Assembly (NCBI GenBank): GCA_027484025.1
Contig: JAIXTI010000250.1
Location: 1-52,609, forward strand
Source of the DNA: a bacterium
GTDB taxonomy: Bacteria > Gemmatimonadota > Gemmatimonadetes > Gemmatimonadales > Gemmatimonadaceae
Direction: 5' to 3'
DNA length: 52,609 nucleotides
Under the pieces are notes generated by a model that worked only from the letters and a program-made list of their open reading frames with translations, had not been told where the DNA came from and did not search any database. The position numbers were made by a program, and so were the translations under genes. Positions 1 through 8,035 of this stretch are shown piece after piece; positions within the stretch are counted from its first letter, which is position 1; each line of letters opens with the position of its first letter.

Positions 1-1287
1 GAGCACATCTTCAAGATGTTCGAGCCACGCGATTCGCGCTTCGTCACGGGTGTAATACCCGTCCGGCTGGACCAGATACGGCATCGCCAACAGCTCCATG
101 CTCATGGAGGCCAGCTCGGCGGCTTCGTGCCCGGTTTTGCGCATCCACGTGTACGGCAACGCGTGCGTCGCAAAATCGTGGAAGCAGTGCCCCGCCTCGT
201 GCACGAGCGTGTTGACGTCGTCGGGAACGCCGACCGCGTTCATGAAAATGAACGGGCGCCCGCGAAAGGAGAGATCGGTGCAGTAGCCACCGGGGGCCTT
301 GCCGGGACGACTCTCGAGGTCGAGCAACGACTCCGTCGCCATCAGGGCAAACTGCTCTCCGAGCTCGGCGTCAACGCGCGAAAAGATCTTTCGGGCGCGA
401 TCGACGAAGACATCGACCGTGGCGAACGGCTTGAGCGGTTCCTTGATGCCGAGATCGACACTCACGTCCCACGGACGGAGTTCATCGACGCCAAGCGAAC
501 GGCGGCGATACTCCATGAGCTTCGCCACGGCGGGCGTGACCGTTTCCCGCACGGCGTCGTGAAAGCGCGCGGTATCCTGCGGCGAGTAGTCGAAGCGATG
601 CTTGGCCGCAAAGCAGTACTGCTGGTAGTCGGCAAAGCCTGCTTCTTTCGCCACGGCAATGCGTAGCGCGTACATGCGATCGAAGCAGTCGGCGAGCTCA
701 TCGCGGCGATCGAGATACGCCTGCGCGCCGAGGCGGAAGGCGCGCTCGCGAACCGCACGATCGGTGTCCTTGAGATACGGCTGCAGCTGCGGAATGGTCT
801 TGGCCTGCCCGTCCCAATCCACACTCAAGCCTCCGACCAGTTTCTGATAGCCCGCGGACAGCTCTTCAATGCGCGAGAAGCGTTCGACGTTGGCTTCGCG
901 AAAGATTTCGATATCCGTGCGGAACCGACGCAGCGTCGTCTCGAGATCGGCCCGCGTCCATCCCAAGTCGAGCAAGCGGCGCGCGAGTCGCACCTGCTGC
1001 TCTTCGAGCTTGGGAAAGATGTCCATGGAAAAGCGCAGATATGCCTGCTCACGTGCCGCGTCGGCCGTGTCGCCGGTGTAGGCGATCATGGCGAGTGTGC
1101 CGGCCTCGCCGACGAGCGTATCGAGACGCGACCAGGTGGCGAGCCACGGCTCGACACTCGCGGAAGTCGGCTCCAGCGGCGCCGTCGCCAGGGTGTCGTA
1201 GTAGGGCAAAACATCAGCCCACGCCGCATCGCGGAACGCCTCGGGCGAGGCAGGAAGTTCGGTCGTCAACAGGAGCGTGTCAGTCAT
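1..1287 (-). CDS. M3 family oligoendopeptidase (partial, C-terminus beyond window)
   Basis: Zinc metallopeptidase of the thimet oligopeptidase/PepF family that cleaves short peptides, probably in the cytoplasm since no signal peptide is seen. The visible part is 429 codons and runs off the left edge. The zinc motif HEAGH lies at residues 363-367, followed by CFH as in the HExGHxxH pattern of family M3. The third-ligand glutamate is expected in the EAASMSMELLAMPY stretch about 25 residues later. The ATG at 1287 overlaps the stop of the upstream aldehyde dehydrogenase as ATGA, so the two are translationally coupled in the deoC operon. The fold is certain from the motif. The exact subfamily (oligoendopeptidase F or another M3 branch) is not. 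Confidence 0.9.
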   Translation of the reverse strand, partial: MTDTLLLTTELPASPEAFRDAAWADVLPYYDTLATAPLEPTSASVEPWLATWSRLDTLVGEAGTLAMIAYTGDTADAAREQAYLRFSMDIFPKLEEQQVRLARRLLDLGWTRADLETTLRRFRTDIEIFREANVERFSRIEELSAGYQKLVGGLSVDWDGQAKTIPQLQPYLKDTDRAVRERAFRLGAQAYLDRRDELADCFDRMYALRIAVAKEAGFADYQQYCFAAKHRFDYSPQDTARFHDAVRETVTPAVAKLMEYRRRSLGVDELRPWDVSVDLGIKEPLKPFATVDVFVDRARKIFSRVDAELGEQFALMATESLLDLESRPGKAPGGYCTDLSFRGRPFIFMNAVGVPDDVNTLVHEAGHCFHDFATHALPYTWMRKTGHEAAELASMSMELLAMPYLVQPDGYYTRDEARIAWLEHLEDVL

Positions 1288-3695
1288 TCACCGTAGGGGA
1301 TCCAGATGTTCTTGACCTGCACCGCCTTGCGAAGGAATTCCCGCCCTTCGCCGACGCGTGGGTCCAACCATTCGCGACCGGTCCATTCCGTCCACGTGCG
1401 CTTGAGATTCGCCGCGGACGCCTTTTCCACCGTTACTGCACCGGCCTGCGTTCCAAAATACCACACTGCATCGACATCATCATGTTGTGACAACGTACTG
1501 ACGAGCGACTCCCGGGGTCCCGTCACGATATTGACGACACCGGCAGGCACGTCTGACGTTTCGAGTACGCTGTAGAGGTCCGTTCCAGACAAGGGAAAGC
1601 GAACGGACGGGATGGCGACGACCCGGTTCCCCGTCGCGATGAGGGGCGCGATGAGCGAAATCAGTCCCAGCAGTGGATATGGGTCGGGACAGGCGACGCC
1701 AACCACCCCGATGGGCTCGTGCATGGCGAGTGCCACGCCGCGTAACGGCACATCGTGGACAGCGCCGTCGTGCTTGTCGGCCCAGGCCGCGTACGTGAAC
1801 AGGCGCGAGATCGTCGCGTCCACTTCGGAGTGGCCCGCCCCGATCTCATCGCCCGTCATGCTCACGATACGCGCGGCGAACTCTTCGCTTCGCGCCGAGA
1901 GATTTTCCGCCAGGTAGTAGAGTATCTGCGCGCGCTGATGCCCGCTCGTTTTCGCCCAGCCGCTTGCGGCGTGCGCGGCTTCGACCGCATTGCGGATATC
2001 CTTGCGGCTCCCTTCGCCCACCTCGCCGACGACGCGACCGTCGAGGGCGCGCACGGTCATGCTGTATCCCGAGTCGGGACGCGCCTGCTTGCCGCCGATG
2101 AACATCTTGGCGGTGCGATCGATGGCGGGCATGTCGGGCGCGTCCTCACGCGCGTCGGGTGCCCCGGGAAGCGTCGCATCGATGACCGGAAGCGGTGCCG
2201 CTTCGTGCGCGCGGGCCGGCTTGAGATACTCCCACATCCCTTCACGACCGCCTTCGCGTCCGAAGCCCGACTCGCGATAGCCGCCAAATCCAACCGAAGC
2301 GTCGAAGAGATTGGTGCTGTTCACCCACACGACGCCGCAGCGCAGCTTGGGGGCGATGTCGAGGGCGAGGTTGATGTTCTCGCTCCAGACGCTCGCCGCC
2401 AGGCCGAATGGGGTGTTGTTGGCGAGCGCGACCGCCTCTTCCGGCGTGCGGAAGGTCATGCTGACCAGGACAGGGCCGAAGATTTCGACCTGCGCAATGG
2501 TCGCGCTGGGCGCAACGTTCGTGAAGAGCGTGGGCGGATGGAACCACCCGTCCGTCGGTTGCGCCCACGTGGGCTGCCAACAGGTGGCGCCTTCGTCGAT
2601 GCCTTGCTGACAGAGCTGGCGAATGCGCTCGAGCTGTACCGGGGCCACGATGGCGCCCATGTCCACCGACTTGTCGAGTGGCGAGCCGACACGCAACCGC
2701 TCCATGCGCTCACGCAGCTTTGCATAGAGCGCGTCGGCAACGCCTTCCTGGACGAGCAGCCGAGAGCCGGCGCAGCACACTTGCCCCTGGTTGAACCAGA
2801 TGGCGTCGACGACGCCTTCGACGACGCTATCGAGGTCGGCATCTTCGAACACGATGAACGGACTCTTTCCGCCCAGTTCGAGCGAGAGCCCCTTGCCAGT
2901 ACCAGCGGTTGCCACGCGAATGGCACGCCCCACCTCGGTGCTGCCGGTGAACGCGATCTTGTCGACGTCCTCGTGCTGTACCAGCGCCGCGCCGGTACTC
3001 CCGTCGCCCGTGACGAGATTGAACACGCCCTTGGGCAAACCGATGTCGTGCAGCAGTTCGGCGAAGCGGATGGCCGTCAGCGGCGTGTACTCGGCCGGCT
3101 TGAGTACGACGGTGTTTCCCGCAGCCAAGGCCGGCGCGACCTTCCACGCCAGCATGAGCAGCGGGAAGTTCCACGGAATGACCTGCCCTACCACGCCGTA
3201 CGCATGGTACCCGGGGAACTCGCTGCTCAGCAGCTGGGCCCACCCGGCGTGATGGTAGAAGTGGCGCGCCACGAGCGGGATGTCGATGTCCCGCGTTTCG
3301 CGAATGGGCTTGCCGTTGTCGAGCGTCTCGAGCACGGAGAAGGCGCGTGCGTGCTTCTGCACGCCGCGCGCAATGGCGTACAGCCAGCGAGCCCGCGCGT
3401 GATCATCGAGCGCCTGCCAAGCCGGAAGCGCCGCGCGCGCCGCGGCAACCGCCGCATCGACATCGGCGGCCGTTCCCTGGGCCATGGCAGCCAACGGCTT
3501 TCCGGTGGCCGGTTCGAGCACGTCAACATGTTCGCTGCCGGTGACCCAGGCGCCGTTGATGTAGTGCCCAAAACGGCCATGATGTTGAGCGATCCATTCA
3601 CGAACAGGCGCGTCGCCTTCGGGCGCGGGACCGTAGCTCATGGCGTCGTACAGGTCGCGCACCGTGGGCTTGGCGGGAGGCGTAGTCGTAGACAT
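1284..3695 (-). CDS. Two-domain aldehyde dehydrogenase, ALDH16-like
   Basis: NAD(P)-dependent aldehyde oxidation, with acetaldehyde from DeoC next door as the likely substrate. The first domain (about residues 40-505) is a complete ALDH: PWNF at 174-177, ELGGKSP with the general-base Glu near 273, and catalytic Cys307 in the NQGQVCC motif. A second ALDH-like domain (about 530-800) keeps the Rossmann-type segments (PIGVVGVACPDPYP, GVVNIVTG) but has no recognisable GQxC catalytic cysteine. This active-plus-decayed tandem is the architecture of bacterial ALDH16. At 803 aa it is far longer than the usual ~490 aa ALDH. It starts 12 nt after deoC and overlaps the M3 peptidase start by 4 nt, so it belongs to the same operon. 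Confidence 0.93.
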   Translation of the reverse strand: MSTTTPPAKPTVRDLYDAMSYGPAPEGDAPVREWIAQHHGRFGHYINGAWVTGSEHVDVLEPATGKPLAAMAQGTAADVDAAVAAARAALPAWQALDDHARARWLYAIARGVQKHARAFSVLETLDNGKPIRETRDIDIPLVARHFYHHAGWAQLLSSEFPGYHAYGVVGQVIPWNFPLLMLAWKVAPALAAGNTVVLKPAEYTPLTAIRFAELLHDIGLPKGVFNLVTGDGSTGAALVQHEDVDKIAFTGSTEVGRAIRVATAGTGKGLSLELGGKSPFIVFEDADLDSVVEGVVDAIWFNQGQVCCAGSRLLVQEGVADALYAKLRERMERLRVGSPLDKSVDMGAIVAPVQLERIRQLCQQGIDEGATCWQPTWAQPTDGWFHPPTLFTNVAPSATIAQVEIFGPVLVSMTFRTPEEAVALANNTPFGLAASVWSENINLALDIAPKLRCGVVWVNSTNLFDASVGFGGYRESGFGREGGREGMWEYLKPARAHEAAPLPVIDATLPGAPDAREDAPDMPAIDRTAKMFIGGKQARPDSGYSMTVRALDGRVVGEVGEGSRKDIRNAVEAAHAASGWAKTSGHQRAQILYYLAENLSARSEEFAARIVSMTGDEIGAGHSEVDATISRLFTYAAWADKHDGAVHDVPLRGVALAMHEPIGVVGVACPDPYPLLGLISLIAPLIATGNRVVAIPSVRFPLSGTDLYSVLETSDVPAGVVNIVTGPRESLVSTLSQHDDVDAVWYFGTQAGAVTVEKASAANLKRTWTEWTGREWLDPRVGEGREFLRKAVQVKNIWIPYGE

Positions 3696-3707
3696 GCGAG
3701 CGTCTCC

Positions 3708-4757
3708 TCAGACCATCGGTTGACGGTGGGCCGCGGCATAGCGACCCGTTACGAAATGTTCGAGCTGTCGCTCGACGTCGGTGAGCAGACCACTCGCCCC
3801 GAAGCGGAACAGATGCGGGCGCAGCCAGCGATCGCCCAGCTCTTCTTTCATGAGGATGAGCCAGTCCACCGCCTGCTTCGCCGTGCGGATACCACCTGCA
3901 GGCTTGAAGCCGACCTCGTGACCGGTGCGCTCGCCGAAGTCACGAATCATGCGGGTCATGACGAGTCCCACGGGAAGGGTCGCGTTGGACGATTCCTTGC
4001 CCGTACTCGTCTTGATGAAATCGGAGCCGGCCATCATGGCCACCATGCTGGCGCGCGCCACGTTCGTGAGCGTGGCGAGTTCGCCGACGCCGAGAATGGT
4101 CTTCATGTGTGCGGGCCCACAGGCGTCCCGGAAGGCGCGCACTTCGTCGTAGAGGGCGCTCCAGTTTCCGGTGAGCACATGGCCGCGCGTGATGACGATA
4201 TCGATTTCCGTGGCGCCGGCGGCGACGCTGGCGTGGACTTCGGCGAGGCGTTGTTCAAAGGGCGAGAGGCCGGCCGGAAACCCGGTGCTGACGGCGGCGA
4301 CCGGAATGCCGGTGCCGTGCAGGGCCTCCACGGCGGTGGCGACGAACTGGTGGTACACGCACACCGCGCCCGTCGTCAGGTGGAGGTCGGCAATGCCGAG
4401 GGCCGACACCAGTTCCGGCTTGAGCGGATGCGCCGCCTTGGCGCAGAGGCGCTTCACGTTGCCGGCGGTGTCGTCACCGGCGAGCGTCGTGAGGTCCATG
4501 CAGCTGATGGCCCGCAATAGCCATGCGGCCTGCCACTCCTTTTTGACGGTACGACGTCCAGGCAGCGTCCCCACCCGGCGCTCCACCGCGCTGCGGTTCA
4601 CGCGAATACCGCGGACCACACTCAGGTCGAGGGCGGTCCCAGGATTGCGGGCGGGGTGGGCCTCGGGGGCGAGCCCCGACGGCCAGCGAACGGCGTCTGG
4701 CGCAGCCGAGTCCGCCGAACGGGACGGCCGGGGCGCATGCAGTGGAGTGACAGTCAT
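3708..4757 (-). CDS. deoC: Deoxyribose-phosphate aldolase
   Basis: Cleaves 2-deoxyribose-5-phosphate to acetaldehyde and glyceraldehyde-3-phosphate in deoxynucleoside catabolism. The class I aldolase active site is visible: Schiff-base Lys249 in FIKTSTGK, Lys285 in GFKPAGG, and Asp186 in EIDIVI. At 349 aa it is longer than E. coli DeoC (~259 aa). The extra ~80 N-terminal residues include a low-complexity Pro/Ser/Ala stretch, so a later start is possible, although the eukaryotic-like long DeoC group also has such an extension. It is first gene of the minus-strand operon deoC-ALDH-M3 peptidase. Coupling with the dehydrogenase would channel the released acetaldehyde to acetate (inference). Confidence 0.95.
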   Translation of the reverse strand: MTVTPLHAPRPSRSADSAAPDAVRWPSGLAPEAHPARNPGTALDLSVVRGIRVNRSAVERRVGTLPGRRTVKKEWQAAWLLRAISCMDLTTLAGDDTAGNVKRLCAKAAHPLKPELVSALGIADLHLTTGAVCVYHQFVATAVEALHGTGIPVAAVSTGFPAGLSPFEQRLAEVHASVAAGATEIDIVITRGHVLTGNWSALYDEVRAFRDACGPAHMKTILGVGELATLTNVARASMVAMMAGSDFIKTSTGKESSNATLPVGLVMTRMIRDFGERTGHEVGFKPAGGIRTAKQAVDWLILMKEELGDRWLRPHLFRFGASGLLTDVERQLEHFVTGRYAAAHRQPMV

Positions 4758-4851
4758 AGCCCCCTCAATCTAGGCGAGCGACGACACTGGCGCTCAACTC
4801 GGCCCACTCCCCTGCCGATACCCTTCAGCGGAGAGGAGTACCCTGACCGAC
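4758..4851. promoter_or_regulatory. Divergent intergenic region deoC / Ig-like lipoprotein
   Basis: A 94-nt spacer between two divergently transcribed genes must hold both promoters. An AGGAG Shine-Dalgarno lies at 4834-4838 for the plus-strand gene. No clear sigma70 consensus pair or operator palindrome was recognised. Confidence 0.35.
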
Positions 4852-5547
4852 TTGCCCATGCGTTCCGCCAGACCAACTCAACTGCTCGCTGTCCTGTTCA
4901 CGGCCATCCCGACGCTGCTGGCGTTCCCGGGATGCACGAAGACTGTCGAGGCGCCCGCAGCGTCGCGGTTGTCGATCGTGCAGGGGCATCTGCAGCAGGC
5001 CCCCGCCGGGACGTTGCTGCCGACGCCTATCGTGCTCCGTGTCTACGCGGCTGACGGCGCGCCGATCGCCAACATCCCAGTGAGCTTCAATGTGCTGGCC
5101 GGGGGTGGCTCGGTGGACCCTGCCACCGCGAAGAGTGATGCGAACGGCGAGGTGAAGGCGCGGTGGACGCTTGGCGCAGGCCAGCAGGTGCAGACCGTCG
5201 TGGGAAGCGCTCCGGGAGTCGAACCGATCACCTTGGGTGCCCTTGGCGTCCTCGCGTCGGACATCACCCTGGCGCAGGGGAACAACCAGACCGCCAAGGC
5301 CAACGCCGCGTTGCCGGTACAGCTGGTGCTCCGCGTGACGGGGGCGAACAACATGCCCATTCCCGGCCAGACGGTCGCGCTGATCGTCACGTCTGGCGGC
5401 GGCAGCCTCTCGCCCCAGTCCGCGGTAACCAATGCGCTGGGCGAAGTGTCGGTCCGCTGGACGCTTGGCCCCCAGACGGGACTGCAAACGGCTACGGCAT
5501 CGTCGGGCACTGTTGGCCCCGTGACGATAACGGCGGTCGCGAACTGA
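4852..5547 (+). CDS. Surface protein with two Big_1 Ig-like repeats, probable lipoprotein
   Basis: Secreted protein of 231 aa. A signal peptide (about 1-27) ends in an imperfect lipobox (FPGC, Cys28), so lipid anchoring is plausible but not canonical. Two ~85-residue bacterial Ig-like (Big_1, invasin/intimin-type) repeats follow. Both carry the same landmarks: a GGGS turn (AGGGSVDP and SGGGSLSP), then A(N)GEV.xRWTLG. The role is probably structural or adhesive; no enzyme motif is seen. The start is taken at TTG 4852 because AGGAG at 4834-4838 is nearer to it, but ATG 4858 is an equally plausible start. A short hairpin downstream may terminate the transcript. Confidence 0.75.
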   Translation: MPMRSARPTQLLAVLFTAIPTLLAFPGCTKTVEAPAASRLSIVQGHLQQAPAGTLLPTPIVLRVYAADGAPIANIPVSFNVLAGGGSVDPATAKSDANGEVKARWTLGAGQQVQTVVGSAPGVEPITLGALGVLASDITLAQGNNQTAKANAALPVQLVLRVTGANNMPIPGQTVALIVTSGGGSLSPQSAVTNALGEVSVRWTLGPQTGLQTATASSGTVGPVTITAVAN

Positions 5548-5605
5548 CCGCTCTGGTCGCGGACAAAATTCCGCGAACCGATCCGGTGAGATAGGGGTTG
5601 CAGAT

Positions 5606-5632
5606 GGGAGCGCTGAGGTTGGCGCTCCCTTT
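5606..5632 (+). terminator. Short hairpin after Ig-like lipoprotein gene
   Basis: An 8-bp perfect inverted repeat (gggagcgc / gcgctccc) with an 8-nt loop is followed by only three T. It sits in the 134-nt gap after the lipoprotein gene and before the dehydrogenase. It is a weak intrinsic-terminator candidate because the U-tract is poor. Confidence 0.4.
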
Positions 5633-5681
5633 GCGCGTTACCGTATCGCGTTTGCGCCGTATCCGTCTTTCTGCTAGACCC

Positions 5682-6602
5682 ATGTCCGATATCCAGTCCG
5701 CTTCACCCGCTCCCTTTCACGGCAAGACGGTGGTCGTCACCGGTGCCAGCGATGGCATTGGCCGCGCGGCGGTGCGCCAGTACGCCGCCGCCGGAGCGAC
5801 GGTCGTGATGGTCGGGCGCAATGAGGCCAAGACCCGTGCAGCGGCGCAGGCGATCATGGGTGACAGCGGGCGTCGGGACATTAGGTGGGAAATCGCGGAT
5901 CTCTCGCGCCAGGAGGAAGTGCGTGATCTGGCTACGCGCCTCCTGGCGTCACATCCCGTGATTGACGTGCTGGCCAACAACGCCGGGGCGATGTTTCTCG
6001 AGCGGCAGGTGACGAGCGATGGGTTCGAGCAGACCTTTGCGCTCAACCATCTCAGCTACTTCACGCTGACGCTGCACCTGCTCCCCGCCCTCGCCTCGGC
6101 GGCCGCGACCCGGGGGCCGGCGCATATCGTGAATGTTTCCAGCCGTGCGCACGAGAATGCGCGCCCCGATCTGGATGACCTGCAACTGACGCGCGGCTTC
6201 GGTGGCTGGCGAGCATACGCCAACTCGAAGCTCTTCAACATCTGGTTCACGAACGCCTTGGCGCGCCGGCTCGATCCGGCGCGGATCGTGGTACAGGCGA
6301 TGCACCCCGGTGTGGTGAGCACACGCTTTGCCACCAATAACGGCCGCGTGGGCCGCCTGCTTCGCGGGCTGATGGATGTGGTGTCGGTGACCCCTGATCA
6401 GGGGGCGGACACGCTGGTGTGGCTGTCGCACGCCCCCGAGAGCGCCGCGCACCCTGGCGCGTATTGGGTGAAACGCGCACGAAAGACGCCATCGCGACTG
6501 GCACGCGATGGCGAGATGGCGGAAGCGTTGTGGACGCAGTCGGCCAAGTTGGCGCACGTGCCTGCCGATGCGCTCGTCGCGACGGCGATGGGCCGCGCAT
6601 GA
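5682..6602 (+). CDS. Short-chain dehydrogenase/reductase (retinol-dehydrogenase-like)
   Basis: NAD(P)(H)-dependent oxidoreductase of the classical SDR family, cytoplasmic, substrate unknown. The cofactor motif TGASDGIG is at 20-27, NNAG at 99-102, the catalytic Ser in NVSSRAH near 153-154, and the Tyr/Lys pair in YANSK at 179-183. The NHLSYFTLT context resembles the retinol dehydrogenase/WW-oxidoreductase-like branch. The start is ATG 5682: the open frame extends upstream to 5598, but the added residues are Arg-rich and lie before the Rossmann strand without family similarity. The stop overlaps the start of the following UbiB-like gene (ATGA at 6599-6602), so the two are coupled. Confidence 0.88.
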   Translation: MSDIQSASPAPFHGKTVVVTGASDGIGRAAVRQYAAAGATVVMVGRNEAKTRAAAQAIMGDSGRRDIRWEIADLSRQEEVRDLATRLLASHPVIDVLANNAGAMFLERQVTSDGFEQTFALNHLSYFTLTLHLLPALASAAATRGPAHIVNVSSRAHENARPDLDDLQLTRGFGGWRAYANSKLFNIWFTNALARRLDPARIVVQAMHPGVVSTRFATNNGRVGRLLRGLMDVVSVTPDQGADTLVWLSHAPESAAHPGAYWVKRARKTPSRLARDGEMAEALWTQSAKLAHVPADALVATAMGRA

Positions 6603-8035
6603 CGCAGACCGGTGTCCCCTGGAAGGAATTGCCGCGCCTGTGGGTGATTCTGTGGCGGCTGGTACCCATCGTCGTGTCGCTCTTTCGCGACAAGCGACGT
6701 TGGCTGTGGTGGGGGGCACCCATGCCGCGCTCCTATGCGTTTCACGAACGACGGGCGCGCCAGGTGGTGCATCAGGTCGCGACGCTGGGCCCCACCTTCG
6801 TAAAGCTGGCACAGATCTTTGCCAGTCGCGCCGACCTCATTCCCGAGCCGTATCTGCAGGCCCTGGGGACACTCACCGATCGCGTACCACCGGTGCCGTG
6901 GAGCGATGTCGAGCGCACGCTGGTGGCCTCGTGGGGCGCGCATCCCGACACGATCGTGCAGTCGCTCAACCGCGAACCCATTGCCGCAGGATCGCTGGGT
7001 CAGGTGCATCGCGCGCGCTACGAAGGACGCGACGTCGTGGTGAAGGTGCTGCGGCCGGGCGTGGAGGCCGTGGTCGACCGTGACATCCGGCTGTCGCGCG
7101 CGATCGTGAATGCCGTGTACGCGCGCTGGTCGCACGTGCATGTGCTGGGCTTCCGCGTCGTGCTCGACGAGTTCGACCGCCATGTGCGCGAAGAAATGGA
7201 TTTCGAACGCGAGGCGATGCAGTGCATGCGTATGCGCGAGCGTTTCGCCGACGAACCTCGCCTCAAGATTCCGCACGTCGAGACCGCCCTGACCCGACGA
7301 GACGTGCTGGTGCTCGAGTTCGTGGAGGGCACGCGTATTGATCAGCTCGACACGCAGATTGCGCAGGGGCTGGTGAAGCCCCAGGTGCTCGCGGAGACGC
7401 TGATCGAGACGTACGCGCGGATGATGCTGCGCGATGGCGTGTTTCATGCCGATCCGCACCCGGGCAATTTGCTGGTGGACCGTCGCGGACGATTGGTGCT
7501 GCTCGACTTCGGCATGGTGATCGATGTACCGGTGTCTACGCGCAAGGCGCTGTTCGACACGATCATTGCGGCCATCCGCAGAGATGCTGCGGGTACCGCG
7601 CAGGGCTTCTTCGCCCTCGGCATGGTTGCGCCTGGCACGCCGCCGGAAACGATGACGGCGTTGGTCGATGCGCTCCTCGACATCGCGTACACTGACGCGA
7701 CCACCGTCGACAGGGCGCGGGTGGTGGCCGAGCGCGTCATGCGTGAGCTGTTCAACTGGCCCATTATTCTACCGGGCGAGCTGGTGTACTTCGCGCGAAC
7801 CGCCGCGCTCATTGAAGGGGTTGGTGCGCGCTACGACCGCAACTTCAACAGCATCAAGGTGGCCTCACCGGTGGTGCTGCGCATGCGCAATGAACTGCTG
7901 GCGGCGTTACTGGGCGACAATGGTACGCGTGAACCGCTGGTGACCTTTGCGGCCACGCTGGGTGCGCTGGCCGGCACGGCGTTCACGGTGGTGCGGCGGT
8001 TTCTCCCGTCACGCGCCGTGGCCCGCGCCGACTAG
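6599..8035 (+). CDS. UbiB/ABC1/COQ8-family atypical kinase-like protein
   Basis: Member of the ABC1 atypical kinase family, which supports quinone biosynthesis or distribution in bacteria (UbiB in Proteobacteria). Family hallmarks are visible: KLAQ (variant KxGQ) at 69-72, the Ala-rich nucleotide loop AAGSLGQ at 129-135, Lys149 in VVVKV, the catalytic loop HADPHPGN at 283-290, and DFG at 303-305. A hydrophobic N-terminal stretch (11-30) and a C-terminal one near 450-470 may associate it with the membrane. ATG 6599 is chosen because it overlaps the upstream stop and begins the conserved region. The gene ends in a 4-nt convergent overlap with tamB (CTAG). Confidence 0.9.
   Translation: MTQTGVPWKELPRLWVILWRLVPIVVSLFRDKRRWLWWGAPMPRSYAFHERRARQVVHQVATLGPTFVKLAQIFASRADLIPEPYLQALGTLTDRVPPVPWSDVERTLVASWGAHPDTIVQSLNREPIAAGSLGQVHRARYEGRDVVVKVLRPGVEAVVDRDIRLSRAIVNAVYARWSHVHVLGFRVVLDEFDRHVREEMDFEREAMQCMRMRERFADEPRLKIPHVETALTRRDVLVLEFVEGTRIDQLDTQIAQGLVKPQVLAETLIETYARMMLRDGVFHADPHPGNLLVDRRGRLVLLDFGMVIDVPVSTRKALFDTIIAAIRRDAAGTAQGFFALGMVAPGTPPETMTALVDALLDIAYTDATTVDRARVVAERVMRELFNWPIILPGELVYFARTAALIEGVGARYDRNFNSIKVASPVVLRMRNELLAALLGDNGTREPLVTFAATLGALAGTAFTVVRRFLPSRAVARAD

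Noticed and set aside
1755-4520. 921-codon open frame on the plus strand, opposite the aldehyde dehydrogenase and deoC
   Set aside because: Arg/Gly/His-rich composition with no domain. It lies wholly antisense to two genes with catalytic motifs. Long antisense frames are expected at this GC content.
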